Of a DNA stretch of 64,000 nt, positions 24,201-34,336 are shown in pieces. The notes beneath the pieces were generated by a model. It searched no databases and was not told where the DNA came from. It was given only the letters and a program-made list of their open reading frames with translations. Source of the DNA: Ditylenchus dipsaci (lineage: Eukaryota > Nematoda > Chromadorea > Rhabditida > Anguinidae). The DNA lies in the NCBI GenBank assembly GCA_004194705.1, contig SADC01001204.1, positions 1,984,001 through 2,048,000 of the forward strand. The letters run 5' to 3'. Every line of letters starts with the position of its first letter. Positions within the stretch are counted from its first letter, which is position 1. The position numbers and the translations under genes are program-made.

Positions 24201-24939
24201 GAAATACGTAGCCATTAAGTAGCTATCCCAAACAACTAGGTAGCACTAAGTACCGGTTCTTATATAACCGTATCTCAGTGCGATCGCTTAATTTATGGTA
24301 CCTGGACACCTTAATTTAACCTTTTGGATGCCTTGGATACCAGAGTTTCTTTGTGAGGAAGGCACAGTTATCAAAACTTTGCTCAATCCCTTACTAACAT
24401 AAGGTGTGCAGCGAAATAAAGTGCAGCGAAATAAAATAGGCAATAAAATTTAGAGAAATATATAACGTTTTTGAATTGGAACCTAAATGCGGTGGCCCAA
24501 ACCCGGGTCCTAAATGCGGGGGATTTAGCTGCGAAGATTTATTGGAGACTTGGATTCAATTGTCCCATTTTAGGCAGCTGGATTCAATCGGTTGTTGGAT
24601 TTAATCGTCTGTGGCCGAAATAAGGTGCTCGCATAACCCATATAATCATTCTATCAAAATAATGGCAAAATCCTTACCACTTCTGCACAAACTATTTCAG
24701 TTTTATAAGCATGTGCTTTGTAAGAGCCACAGCATGAATCTAAGGGAGCAGCACACGGTATATTGTTGCATGGGACAGTTCGCATTGTATCTCCACTTAA
24801 AAGTTCTTATTTAATATCTGAAAACAAATAATTAACTAACGTGCAGGGACATCCACTTATTTCAGAAATGCACTTTCTTGTCTGTATATGGGTGGCACAT
24901 GATCCACAGCTTTTAGAACAGGTATCTGGGCTTTTCCAT
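15236..24939 (-). CDS. Thrombospondin-like/C-type lectin gene (copy C), almost intact
   Basis: Exons on the minus strand: 24939-24841 (WKSPDTCSKSCGSC module, 99 nt, exactly the length in copy B), 24795-24678 (Cys linker: CNNIPC, SCC, TEIVCAEV), 17400-17308 (SCPKNFTLFQGHCY), 17251-17126 (CTLD core, VTSIHTKEENEFVA) and 15563-15236 (AWQDNTAVDYGN, WPAQPDN, TWDDEF, GTTVCKI-stop). Phases agree with copy B throughout. The signal-peptide exon was not found; it may lie further upstream. QPDN and WDD are kept, predicting a Ca2+-dependent galactose-type sugar site (family rule). Two single-base deletions break the frame: near 17166 (after CAALDA) and near 15505 (ITHT|GEPY). The intron at 17401-24677 is about 7.3 kb because of the nested repeats. 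It is either a very recent pseudogene or a functional gene with assembly errors. Confidence 0.8.
15691..16117. repeat. TIR element, header CAGTCAAACCTCGATTTAG, word TGGCACC
   Basis: TA-flanked ends CAGTCAAACCTCGATTTAGTG and the exact inverse. The arms are long inverted copies (GTTCGTTCCCGCCTAGGGTC in both). The centre is itself a short palindrome with the variant word CCTCGATATAGTGGCACC. The same arm sequence recurs at 61790-62130 and as a lone arm at 25980-26060. Confidence 0.85.
16250..17040 (+). repeat. GC-rich repeated segment (pairs with 13864-14580)
   Basis: Shares the ordered blocks listed for 13864-14580 but is more diverged, with inserted text (16560-16760) holding the inverted and direct word ACACCSGAAGGGTGTATTTTG. 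It lies in the last intron of the copy C lectin. No coding assignment. Confidence 0.45.
18045..18410. repeat. Core hairpin, GGCCAGAAGCCCCTGAAAGT family, copy 1
   Basis: Inverted arms: AATCCCACTCCGTAATGGCC... and ...GGAGTGGGATTCTGACC. Shared inner text is CCCCTGAAAGTTGGTTTTT, GGGAGTAAACTTT and TCGGCTGAATCACTCAGAAT. Related copies lie at 22425-22770 and 48610-49020, and each copy is embedded in different repeated-word arms. Confidence 0.8.
19136..19660 (+). CDS. Possible three-exon gene, family not recognised
   Basis: A start at 19159 opens with MVYTRRQTQVECIEKLRKSK, an Ala/Lys-rich basic stretch (it reads into a stop after about 35 codons unless an indel is allowed). After an apparent short intron (acceptor CACTTCAG near 19370), a second stretch to about 19489 reads SISKRGGTSTQLKILFGKVS. 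It ends at a GT donor (GCT|GTATGT). A third begins after TTTTCAG at 19544 and reads DGYGYPCRLSPAEKFGCFPF, with a stop at about 19650. The MVxTRR opening resembles the MVSTRRM opening of the coding region in the transposon at 37475-39387. Frame joins are uncertain. It could be transposon-borne. Confidence 0.25.
19862..20310 (-). other. 133-codon-plus open frame with a Cys-rich start
   Basis: Open on the minus strand from a stop near 20305 to 19862. The start is Cys/basic-rich (KRPCQFKFCVFRCAQKPWCF), followed by a Ser/Gln-rich stretch. Codon content looks more protein-like than random AT-rich DNA, but there is no signal peptide, recognised domain or splice pattern. It lies between hairpin layers of the 6-kb nest, so transposon origin is possible. 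Confidence 0.25.
20465..22195. repeat. TIR element with AAATAACCCCCC minisatellite arms
   Basis: The two ends carry inverted runs of AAATAACCCCCC / GGGGGGTTATTT (20460-20580 and 22070-22195), followed inward by matching inverted unique text (AAGACAAAATATACCTTGAA near 20590 and 22050). Inside are two smaller hairpins with the palindrome CCAAGTGGTNGACCACTTGG (about 21250, 21430, 21725) and ATGCTGAAGATGGTTT arms, and a GTGAGAGT microsatellite at 21825-21935. Confidence 0.8.
22207..22980. repeat. TIR element with CCACGAAAAAGCTGAAAT arms
   Basis: Ends ACTGATTTGGTTTGCGAAAA and inverse. The word CCACGAAAAAGCNGAAAT is repeated five to six times in each arm. The core (22425-22770) is the GGCCAGAAGCCCCTGAAAGT hairpin also seen at 18045 and 48610. 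Confidence 0.85.
23700..24677. other. Intron sequence without recognised content
   Basis: The remainder of the large copy C lectin intron between the nested repeats and exon 24795-24678. Only simple T-rich repeats (23815-23910, AAAATCTTTTTTATTTTTC reiterated) were noticed. Confidence 0.4.
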
Positions 24940-25499
24940 CTAAAATAGTCAAGTAGAAACACCAATATTAGAAAGCACCAGTCTTTGCATACAGTTTTTA
25001 GTATGATTTGGAAGTCGAAACTTTGTTTTAAAGAAGCTCCCGATTTCTATTGTTTTTTAAAGTGTGAATCCAGAACCAAAATTGAGATAAAGTGTGAATC
25101 CAGAACCAAAATTGAGATACGAAAGCTTTTTTCGAAATAAAGGGTGTTTTTTAAATTAACCTTGCTTTAGTCTGTAAAAACTTTTTGGCTGTATAAATAT
25201 AGGCTCTAAAAAATTTGATTATTTTTGACAATGGAACAACTATTTAGGTACAAATTTTGTCTTATCATTTAGCGCTGTAATTCCATTTTCGCACTGTGCC
25301 GTAGCAAACTTCAATGGCTACAAAATCCAGTAAACATATTTTTTTCTCTCAAAAATATGAGTGTGTCCAGCATTTTGGAAAAAAAACATTTTTGAAAAAA
25401 ATGAGCGAAATTTAAAAAAACCGAAAGAACCTGAATATTGGTCAGTTTCTGTTTTTTTAATCCATATCTCAAGACTTTTAAATCGGAAATCATTTCTGT

Positions 25500-25900
25500 A
25501 AAATAATTTTTTTAGCTTTTTAAGTAAGTTACATCAAAGATACAGGCAAAATTCCTAAAACCTCGCTTACTTTGTCCATACTCCTCCAGGACAACATAAT
25601 GCAGAAACAGTGTCCAAAATGTTAAAAACAATAGAATTTGAACGGAAACTATAGCTAAGTTCTTCATTTTTACTGCAAAAAATAATAATTTGTTTAAAGA
25701 GTGTTGTTGACAAGTATTTGAAGTGCCTATATATCTGAGGCACACTTAATAAATTTTTTCAATGTGACCCAAGACAAATTTTCAATAATATTGATTTTCA
25801 TGAGGTGCTGTAGAATATTTTTTCTCCATGTGTCTCTCGCACAATATTTCGCTATGTTTTTGTTAGTACCTAACTAGGATGCGTGCGGTTGCATAGTCAC
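25500..25900. repeat. Dispersed repeat copy (pairs with 7270-7660)
   Basis: Same order and orientation as 7270-7660. It continues leftward (25260-25500) into text related to the AAAATCCA/AAATC core of the 10339 hairpin family, so it may be a larger composite repeat. No gene content. Confidence 0.6.
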
Positions 25901-25979
25901 ATGTTATTTGTATGAAAGCTCAAGTTAATAAGTAACAAGGAAATAGAAACTCGGGTTTTGTAAGAAAGAATTAAAAATA

Positions 25980-26060
25980 TGGTCGACTCTCTCCACAGCG
26001 ATCACCTAAAAAGTTCGTTCCCACCTAGGGTCCGACACTTTTTTAAACTCAAATTTTAAA
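25980..26060. repeat. Lone arm of the CAGT-header family
   Basis: GTTCGTTCCCACCTAGGGTC followed by CGACACTTTTTT matches the arm of 15691-16117 and 61790-62130, preceded by a diverged header (GTCGACTCTCTCCACAGCG). No opposing arm was found nearby. Confidence 0.6.
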
Positions 26061-26243
26061 AGCTTTTGCCGGTTGTCTTCGGCTAGTCTAGTCCGAAATA
26101 TCGCAAGAATTCCTATTTTGACTTATTATAGACGCACCGAATTAACTGTAGGATTTTTGTGTAATATGCTAGAAAATCTATAGTTATCTTATGAATCTTA
26201 TTCAGAGTAAGGGACAAAATACGCTTTACCCAACAAAAATATC

Positions 26244-26629
26244 TAGGGTTGTCGAATCGAACGTTCAAATTTCGAACATTGTTCGAAATATTCGAGATTT
26301 TTTCGAACGTTCGTTCTAAAATTTTCGAACCCGAACTTCGAATCGAACGTTCGATTAGAAATATATCGAACTTCGTACCAAATTCTTTCAATAAGAACTT
26401 AAAAACACGAAAAAGTTTTGACCAAAACATGCGCAGTATCATAAAAAGAGGCATCGAAAATGGATTGGGCTCGTTTTGAAGTTCAAATTCGAGAAAACCA
26501 AAATTTTCAAATCGAACGTCCGAAAATTTTCGAACTCGAACTTCGAATGGAACCGAACGTTCGAAAACTTCAAACTTCGAATGTTCGTCGAATCGAACGT
26601 TCGAAAATTTCGAACGTTTGACAACCCTA
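26244..26629. repeat. TIR element, header TAGGGTTGTCGA, word GAACGTTCGAA
   Basis: Ends TAGGGTTGTCGAATCGAACG and CGAACGTTTGACAACCCTA. The palindromic word GAACGTTCGAA is reiterated in both arms. Same plan as 32750-32883 and 63185-63300, whose words are different. Such headers resemble some hAT-type ends (inference only). Confidence 0.8.
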
Positions 26630-27145
26630 AAAATACCGTATTTCTTCTAATTGGTGCACATCTGCGTTTTTTTTTCTATCAACCTCAAAGGTTTGTGGTT
26701 ATTATAGACTAGGTAGGCAATTAGAGACTGTGCGGTTATTTTTTCGATCCCTCGGCAGCGAGTCGTCGAAAAGTTTAGAACACATTTTACAAAGATTGCA
26801 AATTTTTCCATCAAAGTTTATTTGCAAAACAGCAAGAAAAAGATAACCATCAAATAAGCATTAAACAAATATTATTCTTCTAATGGCCTTATCACAATTG
26901 TAAGTGTAGGTATAAATGTAAATGTAAGTGTAAATGTTTTTGGTATTGTGAACACCCCTTACATTTACACTTACATTTACACTTACACTTACCCCTTCAC
27001 AATACGAATGTAAATGTAAATGAAAATTAAATACAAGTATTTTGGAGAATACTAAAAGGGCTCTATTGATCACAAGGAGTTAAGTTCTAGTTATAAAAAC
27101 TTAAAAGTTGGTATCTTTGTAAAACAAAACTGACTTTTAGAAATA

Positions 27146-28170
27146 CAGGGTGGCGCAATTTTTTCGGGTACATTTGTTTTGTTCATAACTTTTTAAATTC
27201 GCGGTCATTTTTTTTTTGCTGACCACTCATTCAAAAGCCCTTTCTTTGCCATTTTGTTTAAAAAAAAGAACGCGCTGATATGATTTAAAATCACCGAGAT
27301 ATGGCTGTTTTTGTGAAAACGTTGGGTTTCACCATTTTTTCGATTTTAGATGCCTTACTCCAATCAAGAGAAAGAGCGAATCTTCGTGTGGTGGATCGAG
27401 AGCCAAAGCAGCTATGCAGTGTTCAGGCGACGAGTGCGAAGGGAAATGCTTCACTTCAGCAGTGGGCAAATTTCGGGCAGTTGATTTTTATGCAGGTAGG
27501 TTAAAGGTTAATGATTATTGTGTACAAAATGCTTTCTCGTTTAGGATGGAGCTTCGCCTCATTGGTCTCTAGCTGTGCGCAACTATCTGACAGCAGTTTT
27601 TCCGAACAGGTGGATGGGTCGTGGTTATCCGAATCTTTCTTGGCCGCCATATTCTCCGGACTTGACTCCCTGTGACTTCTTTCTGTGGGGCTGGATCAAG
27701 AGCCAAGTGTACCGATCTCCTATCAGCGACTTGGATGAACTGACAAGAAGAATTCAAAACGCCTTTCGAGATTTGCCTCAGCAGATGATTGACCGATCAA
27801 TTCAAGCCTATGAACAGCGTCTCAACCGGTGCATTGCTGTTGGTGGCAGAAGTGTGGAGCAAACATTTGCAAACGTTCATTGAGTCCTGTTTGGGGTTTT
27901 GTTTCGCATGTTATGATTTGTTATCAATAAAAATGTCTATCTGAATTGTTATTAAAAAATGTGTATGAAACACATGGATAAACAGTCAAAACCCAACGCC
28001 TTCACAAAAACAGCCATATCTCGGGGATTTTTAATCATATCGGCGCGTTCTTTTTTTTAAACGAAATGGCAAAGAAAGGGCTTTTGAATGAGTGGTAAGC
28101 GAAAAAAATGACCGCGAATTTAAAAAGTTATGAACAAAACAAATGTACCCGAAAAAATTGCGCCACCCTG
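27146..28170 (+). mobile_element. Tc1/mariner-superfamily element, internally deleted
   Basis: TA-flanked with long terminal inverted repeats that start CAGGGTGGCGCAATTTTTTC and run for roughly 150 bp (matching AACTTTTTAAATTCGCGGTC and AAAGCCCTTTCTTTGCCATT). The element is 1025 bp, short for an autonomous member because the middle of the transposase is missing. A second element with the same first 13 bases but other subterminal text is at 59298-59776. Confidence 0.9.
27348..27883 (+). pseudogene. Transposase remnant (Tc1/mariner-type DDE)
   Basis: A start at 27348 gives an N-terminal DNA-binding segment (MPYSNQEKERIFVWW, AVFRRRVRREM). The frame then breaks, and after an apparent intron (CAG|GTAGGT to TTTAG, about 27495-27544) the catalytic C-terminus follows. 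That part reads DGASPHW, WPPYSPDLTPCDFFLW and a tail ending FANVH-stop. These match the second and third acidic-residue regions of this transposase superfamily. The first catalytic Asp region is absent, so this copy cannot be active by itself. Confidence 0.85.
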
Positions 28171-28384
28171 TATAAGTGAGGATAAGTCTATAATTTTCAT
28201 TTACATTTACATTCGTATTGTGAAGGCGTAAGCATAAATGTAAATGTTTTTGGTATTGTGAATAGACCTTACATTAACACTTACATTTACACTTACATTT
28301 ACATTAACACTTACATTTACATTTACACTTACAATTGTGATAGAGCCATAAATAAAAGGAGTCATCGCTCAAGTAGCCATTTTC

Positions 28385-28765
28385 TCAGTCTTTCTTTGCA
28401 TCAATTTCTTCAGACTGGCGCCGTTCCACTTCCAGCCACTCTCGAGCATCCTGAAACATCATTCGTTTTCCTGGCACCTGACAAAGTCCTTTAAAGCAGT
28501 GGATAAGATCATCCTCACTCCCGTCATGACATACAGTCACTTCGCAGTCTAAAATAAATTATTGAGATTGAACAAGTTTTTTGATTTATCTTTGAATAAA
28601 TTTGTTCTCATCTCTTCAAAATAAAGAAATAAGGCTTACATGCTTGATCACCTTGACCTTGAATTCATTTGTGTACAGCTTCTGCCTTCTCGGATTGATT
28701 TCACACTCGATTTTATCTTCGATACCGGAGAGCTTTATAACTTCTGCGACAGCTATTTTACTACT
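28385..28765 (-). CDS. Two exons of a small protein, possibly Rdx/selenoprotein H-like
   Basis: Minus strand. An exon from about 28765 (after TTTTGTTTTAG) to a donor at about 28640 reads KIAVAEVIKLSG, then IECEINPRRQKLYTNEF. A second exon from about 28550 (after TTATTTTAG) to a stop near 28385 reads VTVCHDGSEDDLIHCFKGLC, PGKRMMFQDAREWLE and a charged tail. The order (helix, INPRR, strand, then a PGKRMMF segment) is reminiscent of the thioredoxin-like Rdx/SelH fold (NP..PRR, FEVxV, PPRKLKFP). I infer this loosely. The CxxC/CxxU motif would lie in an upstream exon not found. The junction phase does not fit exactly, suggesting a one-base indel. Confidence 0.35.
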
Positions 28766-29350
28766 AAAACAAAAAGTTATTAAACTGGGCAACTTTTTTT
28801 GTGAAAATATCAATGAATTACTAGTGAAAACTGTCAATCAGCATTCAAAACAAGTAGAAATAGCGTGAATTTCAATGCATCTTTTCATGGTTTTTCAAAC
28901 CAATGAGCAAGATGCACTGGATAACATGGCTTTTAGGAGGTATGCGGTTATTAGAGGTTGTGCGCTTATTTTTAGATCTCCCAATTTTTTATTCACAATG
29001 TTTTTCAAAAAATTAGGAGGTGGACTGAATATCCTTTAGCTGCCCCGCCTGCCTACGCCCTGGATAAAAGACTGATCGATTAAAACCTTGAAAGCAAAAT
29101 TTAGATTACAAAACGTAGAATTTCACAAGGAACCGAAAGTTGTTCGTAGTTTGTTTCTGATCACACCACATTTTCATAAATACGTTATCATTACTTGCAG
29201 GAGCATTCTTAAACGAGTTCTTTGACGAAGAAAAATTGATTTACAGCAGCCCAAACTACACCTTTTAAAACATTTGTAAAAGAATGTCTGTCTTAAAATC
29301 TTTTATTTTATGCAATAAGTTTTAACTTTCACATTTCCCCATTTTTTATT

Positions 29351-31885
29351 ATGCCAAACACATTCGGACTCACCTTAATAAGTTTATTTTTTGTACATAA
29401 CTTCCTTTGTATCGAACAAAATGTGCTTAAAAAGAGGTTGAAAGTGTTACTTATAAATCCGGCTATGGCTTTCAGCCACATACAATTTGTTGGTCGTTTA
29501 GCTGATGTGCTTGTGGAGGCAGGGCATCAAGTGGTAAGGTTCATAAAATATTTTCCTTTTGTAAAAAAAAAAATTGTAGGATATGCTGATGCTGAACGTA
29601 GACCCTAAATTCGCAAACTACTCGGGAACAAGCAAGGTCAAAAAAATAATTAGAATAGATCGACCAGAAAGCAAACATAATGTTATGGATCAATTGCTAG
29701 ACATTACAGACCCATTTCTTGGAGTTCAAAACTCTTTGAGTGGTTTTTCCGAGTTTGTTGAGCTTGAGGCTGGTTTTTGTGAAGGTAACCAATATTTTGG
29801 AACTTGTTGGGTTTTGGACCCTATTTATATTAACTATGAATAAACTGTGAATATGTGACTTAGATCCCGGAAAAAGTGCACGAGACTTTCGGCTAACATA
29901 CGCTGACCTTCCTGACCCTGAGATTTAAGCCTAAAAAGGGTTATTCAATTGATAAAAAGTCGGATTTATTATAGGGGACAAAAAAACCGTCAGTTCCAGT
30001 ACTACCAAAAAGCACTGGGATAGTCCTATTGAGGATTTCATCGAATTGGACATGGTTTAATGTTTTTAAAAATTTAGCTCTAACTTTAAACAAACTTTTT
30101 ATCTGTATGATAGCTCATATGAAAACCCAGAACGTTGGCTACATTTTGGGGCCCCCAACCAAACAAGTGTCAATATCTTTTTCATTTTTTCTTTACAATA
30201 ATAATATTCAGACTTGGCCAATAATGAAGCTCTGATGACACAACTAAAAGCTGAAAATTACGATGTCGGGATAGCTGAATTATATGGACCTGTTCAGCTG
30301 CAATTTTTCACCACATTGGAGTTAAAACAAGCATAGGAGCTTTGGCCATTCACTTAATTACTACTGTAAGCTCACCCTTTGGAATACCTGTGATCAGCAG
30401 TTATGTACCAAGTGAGAATTTTTTCAGATTTATTTTTAAAAAAGTCAAATGTCTTAGATATGGTCTGGCCAAACATTAATGGACCTAACATGAACTTTTG
30501 GGAAAGAGCTATGAACTTGTTTATTGATGCTCACGACACTTTTAATCTGAGAGATTATGGTCAGAAATTGATGGTATGCTTAAATTTTCGTCTATTTAAA
30601 AATTTATCGTATTTTTTAGCAACCTATTGTGAACAAGGCATTTGGCGCTGACTTTCCTTCTTTGAGAGAAATTACCAAAAATGTTTCGCTTATTTTCACT
30701 AATAGTAATGAATTTTTCGAACTTCCGCACCCAATATCTAATAAGGTGCAATATGTCGGTGGGATTGTGAAATCGACGGCTAAGCCAATAAGCCATGCGA
30801 GTTTGCAACGTTAATCTAATTTATTTTAGCTATATACATTTTACAGGAAATAAAATCTATATTAGAAAACTCTGCCAGTGGAGTAGTGTTGCTATCATTT
30901 GGCTCTATGACCAACACCAGCAAAATGAGTGAGCACATGAAAAAGTCTTATTTGACTGCTTTTGCCCGCTTTCCTACCTACGATTTTATTTGGAAGCTAA
31001 AGCCAGGAGACAATGAATCTGCCATGTTTTCATCTACACCAAATGTGCATGTGGTAAATTGGTTTGACCAAAAGCTGTTTTGGGTAAATTTCAGTATATT
31101 AAAGCTCCTTATAAATAAACGTAAAAGCCCAAGTGTCCGCCTCCCTCATAAGAGTAATTTTCTCTAAGTCTACCTTTTTCGGTTTCCTTGATTTTTTTTC
31201 ACCCCGATCGATTGCAATGTTTAGTATGCTGGGCTTTAGCCGCGGAGCAGTCAAATACCCTTGGTATTGTTGGTACTACAGGTGTGAAATAGGTGAAAAA
31301 TGAAAAAAGTCGGCTTGGAGAAAAATACTCTTTGGAGAGGGCGGGCACCTGGGCTGCTGTCTAAATAACTACCACTTAGAACATCCAAATGTGAAAGCCT
31401 TCATGACCCATTGTGGACTCAACAGCATAAATGAGGCAGCTATGGCAGCTGTTCCCATGATTGGAATCCCTTTGTTTGGTGACCAGCTTTACAATGCCGC
31501 TCTCATGGTCAACAAGGGTATTGGAGTACACGTGCCCGTAGAGTCAACTAACGATCCCCGAATTTTGATTGAAGCGCTGGACAAAGTGTTAAATCAGCCA
31601 AAGTACAAAGAGAATGCCAAAGTGTTGCAGAAAAAGCTGAAAATAAGTCCATTTAAACCAGAAGAAAAGTTTGTGAAATGGGTGGAATTTGCTGCTGAAT
31701 TTCCCAACCTAAATGAGCTCAACTTGCCTTTTGATGAACTTGGGTTTTTAGCATATTATTGCTTCGATGTTATTTTCGTTGGTATATTCTTAATATTAAG
31801 TGCGGTCATTTTAATGGTATTCGCTTTAAAAAGGATAATATTGTTAGTTACTCGATACTCCACCATAAAACTAAAAACCCCTTAA
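29351..31885 (+). CDS. UDP-glycosyltransferase (UGT), ER membrane enzyme, with frame lesions
   Basis: Seven exons: 29351-29533, 29580-29784, 30212-30411, 30458-30573, 30620-30809, 30847-31083 and 31380-31885. It begins with a signal peptide (LTLISLFFVHNFLC), then NPAMAFSHIQFVGRLADVL with the conserved N-terminal His. VVLLSFGSM precedes the UDP-sugar site (FMTHCGLNSINEAAMAAVP, PLFGDQ). The end is a membrane helix (IFVGIFLILSAVILMVFAL), a basic tail and KLKTP, which fits the KxKxx ER-retrieval form. The enzyme would transfer sugar from UDP-sugars to lipophilic compounds in the ER lumen. A one-base deletion near 30286-30291 is needed to join GIAELYG to HIGVKTSIGALA. The 30809/30847 and 31083/31380 junctions are also one base off or use an impossibly short intron. 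It is a recent pseudogene or an active gene with sequence errors. Confidence 0.9.
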
Positions 31886-32749
31886 TTATTGACTATTGTC
31901 TTCCAAAAGATGGTAAATCATCAAATAAAAATATTTACTTTATATTTGTGTACAAAATAGTTGATGTAAATTCTTTCAAAGCTAATTATAAGTCCAATAG
32001 ATGTGCTTGGACTCCGAAAAGCCACTGCTTGAATCATTAGCTTTTAAATTGTCGTATTCTTAAAGGGCTATGATTTGATTTTCCAGATCGACGGGTATAA
32101 GCCATGCCAGCGATATTGATTTAAAATTTAAATTTATAGCATTTCAAATGTTTTGATTTGATTTTCAAGTGTTTTCGCTTGTATTTTTCTCTATTCGGTG
32201 GAATGAATCAACCCCTTTTTCTTTTTTTGGTACAGTCGACAGTTATCAATATTGTTTCATTTGACTGCTTGAGGGTTTGTTAGGGCATTTAACTATACTA
32301 AAACATTCTACTATAGTATAAGAACCAGTACACAGCCAAATCTTGATTTATCGCATCCCTAGGTAACAGCTGGAGGTGCTCCTGTATTAAGGGAATGTCA
32401 TTCACCACACTATTTCACCAAAAATCATCTTTTGCTGAGATCTAGTGAAAACCGATCGAAAAGATCGAAAACAAAGCTTAAATTCAAAAGCAGACACCAA
32501 AACAACGTCTTTATCGACGTATACCGTATTTTCTCTAAAAAACGCTTCCTCTTTTAAAAACATCCCCTCTCTAATAACCGACCCCCATGCCCATTTTGAT
32601 TCGTGTTTTAGAGTAAGTGCATGTGAAACTAAATTTGCAAGTGAAAATGTTCTTAAAGTTTCAAAGTAATCATGAAATTTAAAATCCACTTGAGACCAAC
32701 AGTCCTTCTAAAGATAAATTTTTCGAGATTTTTCCACGAATCAAATGTT
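31886..32749. other. Intergenic stretch downstream of the UGT
   Basis: AATAAA-like signals follow the UGT stop (about 31922). A lone TACCGTATTTTCTCTAAAAA header lies at 32522-32590 with CCCCTCTCTAATAACC text. Nothing else was recognised. Confidence 0.5.
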
Positions 32750-32883
32750 TAGGGTTGTCGAGCCTTCGAAATTTTCGACGTTCGAAGCTCGAAAATTTCT
32801 AGCCTTCGGCTCGGCTCGAAGTTCGAAAAAAATCGAATTTTCGAACCGAAAGTTCGATTTCGAGCCTTCGGCTCGACAACACT
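32750..32883. repeat. TIR element, header TAGGGTTGTCGA, word GAGCCTTCGGCTCG
   Basis: Ends TTAGGGTTGTCGAGCCTTCG and GCCTTCGGCTCGACAACACTA. The palindromic word AGCCTTCGGCT and the TTCGAAAWTTTTCG filler are repeated. It shares its header with 26244-26629 but not its word. Confidence 0.8.
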
Positions 32884-34336
32884 ACAAATCTTGTTCGATG
32901 TGTTTGTTGTCTTGAGCGGATTTTTGTTTCTACACACTGAAAAAAAGCAGTGATCTCTGAAACTTGGACTTTTTCCGACGAATGTTCCGACTGTTACGAC
33001 TGAAGCCCTGCCTAAAACATTGCTCTTTACACGATAAACTGATCAAAAAATAGGGCTCCGAAATCGATGCAGCGAGGTGTGGTCCAGATTCGACTGTGTG
33101 ACTTTGCTGGTGAAATAATTATTCATTTAATCACCATTCAGAAAGAAAAGTCAGGTTCAAAATTAGTAAAGTTGTTGTTAAACAAAAAGATTACTACGAA
33201 TTAAGTCACCAGTTTTTAAAGATTTGTAGTTTTTTTGATATGTCAATGAACACATATAATGATTAAAAGTTAGTAAGTCTCATTGCATATGTCTATTGAA
33301 AACTACAAATTTCTGTACTTTTAAAAGTACAGAATCTTATTTTCTGTAATTTTGGAACACACTTACAAGGGAACCTCCAGAAGTGTATTTTTTGAAAGAT
33401 TTCATTAAAAGATTTTTTTGCCAATTCGTGTAGAGTGGTTGCTTTTTATTAACTGTGAAAAAGTCAAATTTTGATAAGGAACTTTTTTAAAACTTTTGTT
33501 TTTAGTAAGAAAAACATCAGAAAACAATCTTTTTGTCGTTTTTGGCGTATAAAAATTACTTAGGATACTTGAAAATTACTATTCACAGTTAATAATAACA
33601 AGGGGCCCGCCAAAGTGCACAAGTGCCTATTTTACTTTAAAAGGCTGTCACGATTTTTCAAAATGTCCAAAAAGACCGATATCTGAGTGTGGCGGGAATT
33701 CAAAAAGTCGCTGCTTTTTCTTCACAAAAAAAAATTTAATTTTTTTCTGTCAAGAATATCAACAAGACATCGGGATGACAAAATCATCATCTACAAGTTA
33801 AAGTTCCTGACAGAAAAAAATTAAATTTTTTTCGTGTAATTACACACGTTCTGTATACCTTTTTGTGGCCACGATTATGGACTTTTAAAACTGCTAACAT
33901 GAAAAGTAAAACTATTATCTCACAAAAGTTGAAATTCAAAAAATATTCGAATTCTCGAAAAAAAAAGCACCGACTTAGTGAATCCCTGCCACGCCAACAC
34001 TTTGTTTTTTCGAGAACTTCAGTGGGCGCGTTCTCCCAGATTTTTCAAGCAATCTGAACAAACCGGCAGCACTTCATTTTAGAGCTCTGGGTGCTCTACA
34101 TAAATCTGCACTAATTTGGTGTCAGAATTATTTTGTTTGCAAGTCTTTTACATCAAACTGTTTTTTCAAGATCTTCTATCCATTTGTTAGACAGTCTCAA
34201 AGATTTTTTTATATGACAAGTTTAAGGTGCCATTTCTCATGCTCATTCTAAATCTGAAGCCTGTTCACGGTTACATGTCTGTGTGCGAAAAATGCTTAAC
34301 AAGCTTCTCTTAAAATGATTCTCTTCGGGTACCCAG
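32884..34336. other. Intergenic stretch with a small hairpin
   Basis: A perfect-looking hairpin at 33722-33838 (AAATTTAATTTTTTTCTGTC and inverse). The stretch 33480-33620 shares text with 45180-45335 (GTATAAAAATTACTTAGGA, then CGCCC). No gene supported. Confidence 0.5.

Larger units (their letters stand above)
26885..28350. repeat. TIR element with GTAAATGTAAGT minisatellite arms, split by a transposon
   Basis: The outer ends are inverted (ATCACAATTGTAAGTGTA / ACACTTACAATTGTGATAGA). Both arms contain reiterated GTAAATGTAAGT words and the phrase TTTTTGGTATTGTGAA, and inner phrases such as TTCACAATACGAATGTAAAT are inverted too. The middle is interrupted by the transposon at 27146-28170. Confidence 0.8.

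Noticed and set aside
26249..26712. Overlapping frames with repeated S-N-V-R-x-F peptides
   Set aside because: Translation of the palindromic GAACGTTCGAA word array, not a protein repeat.
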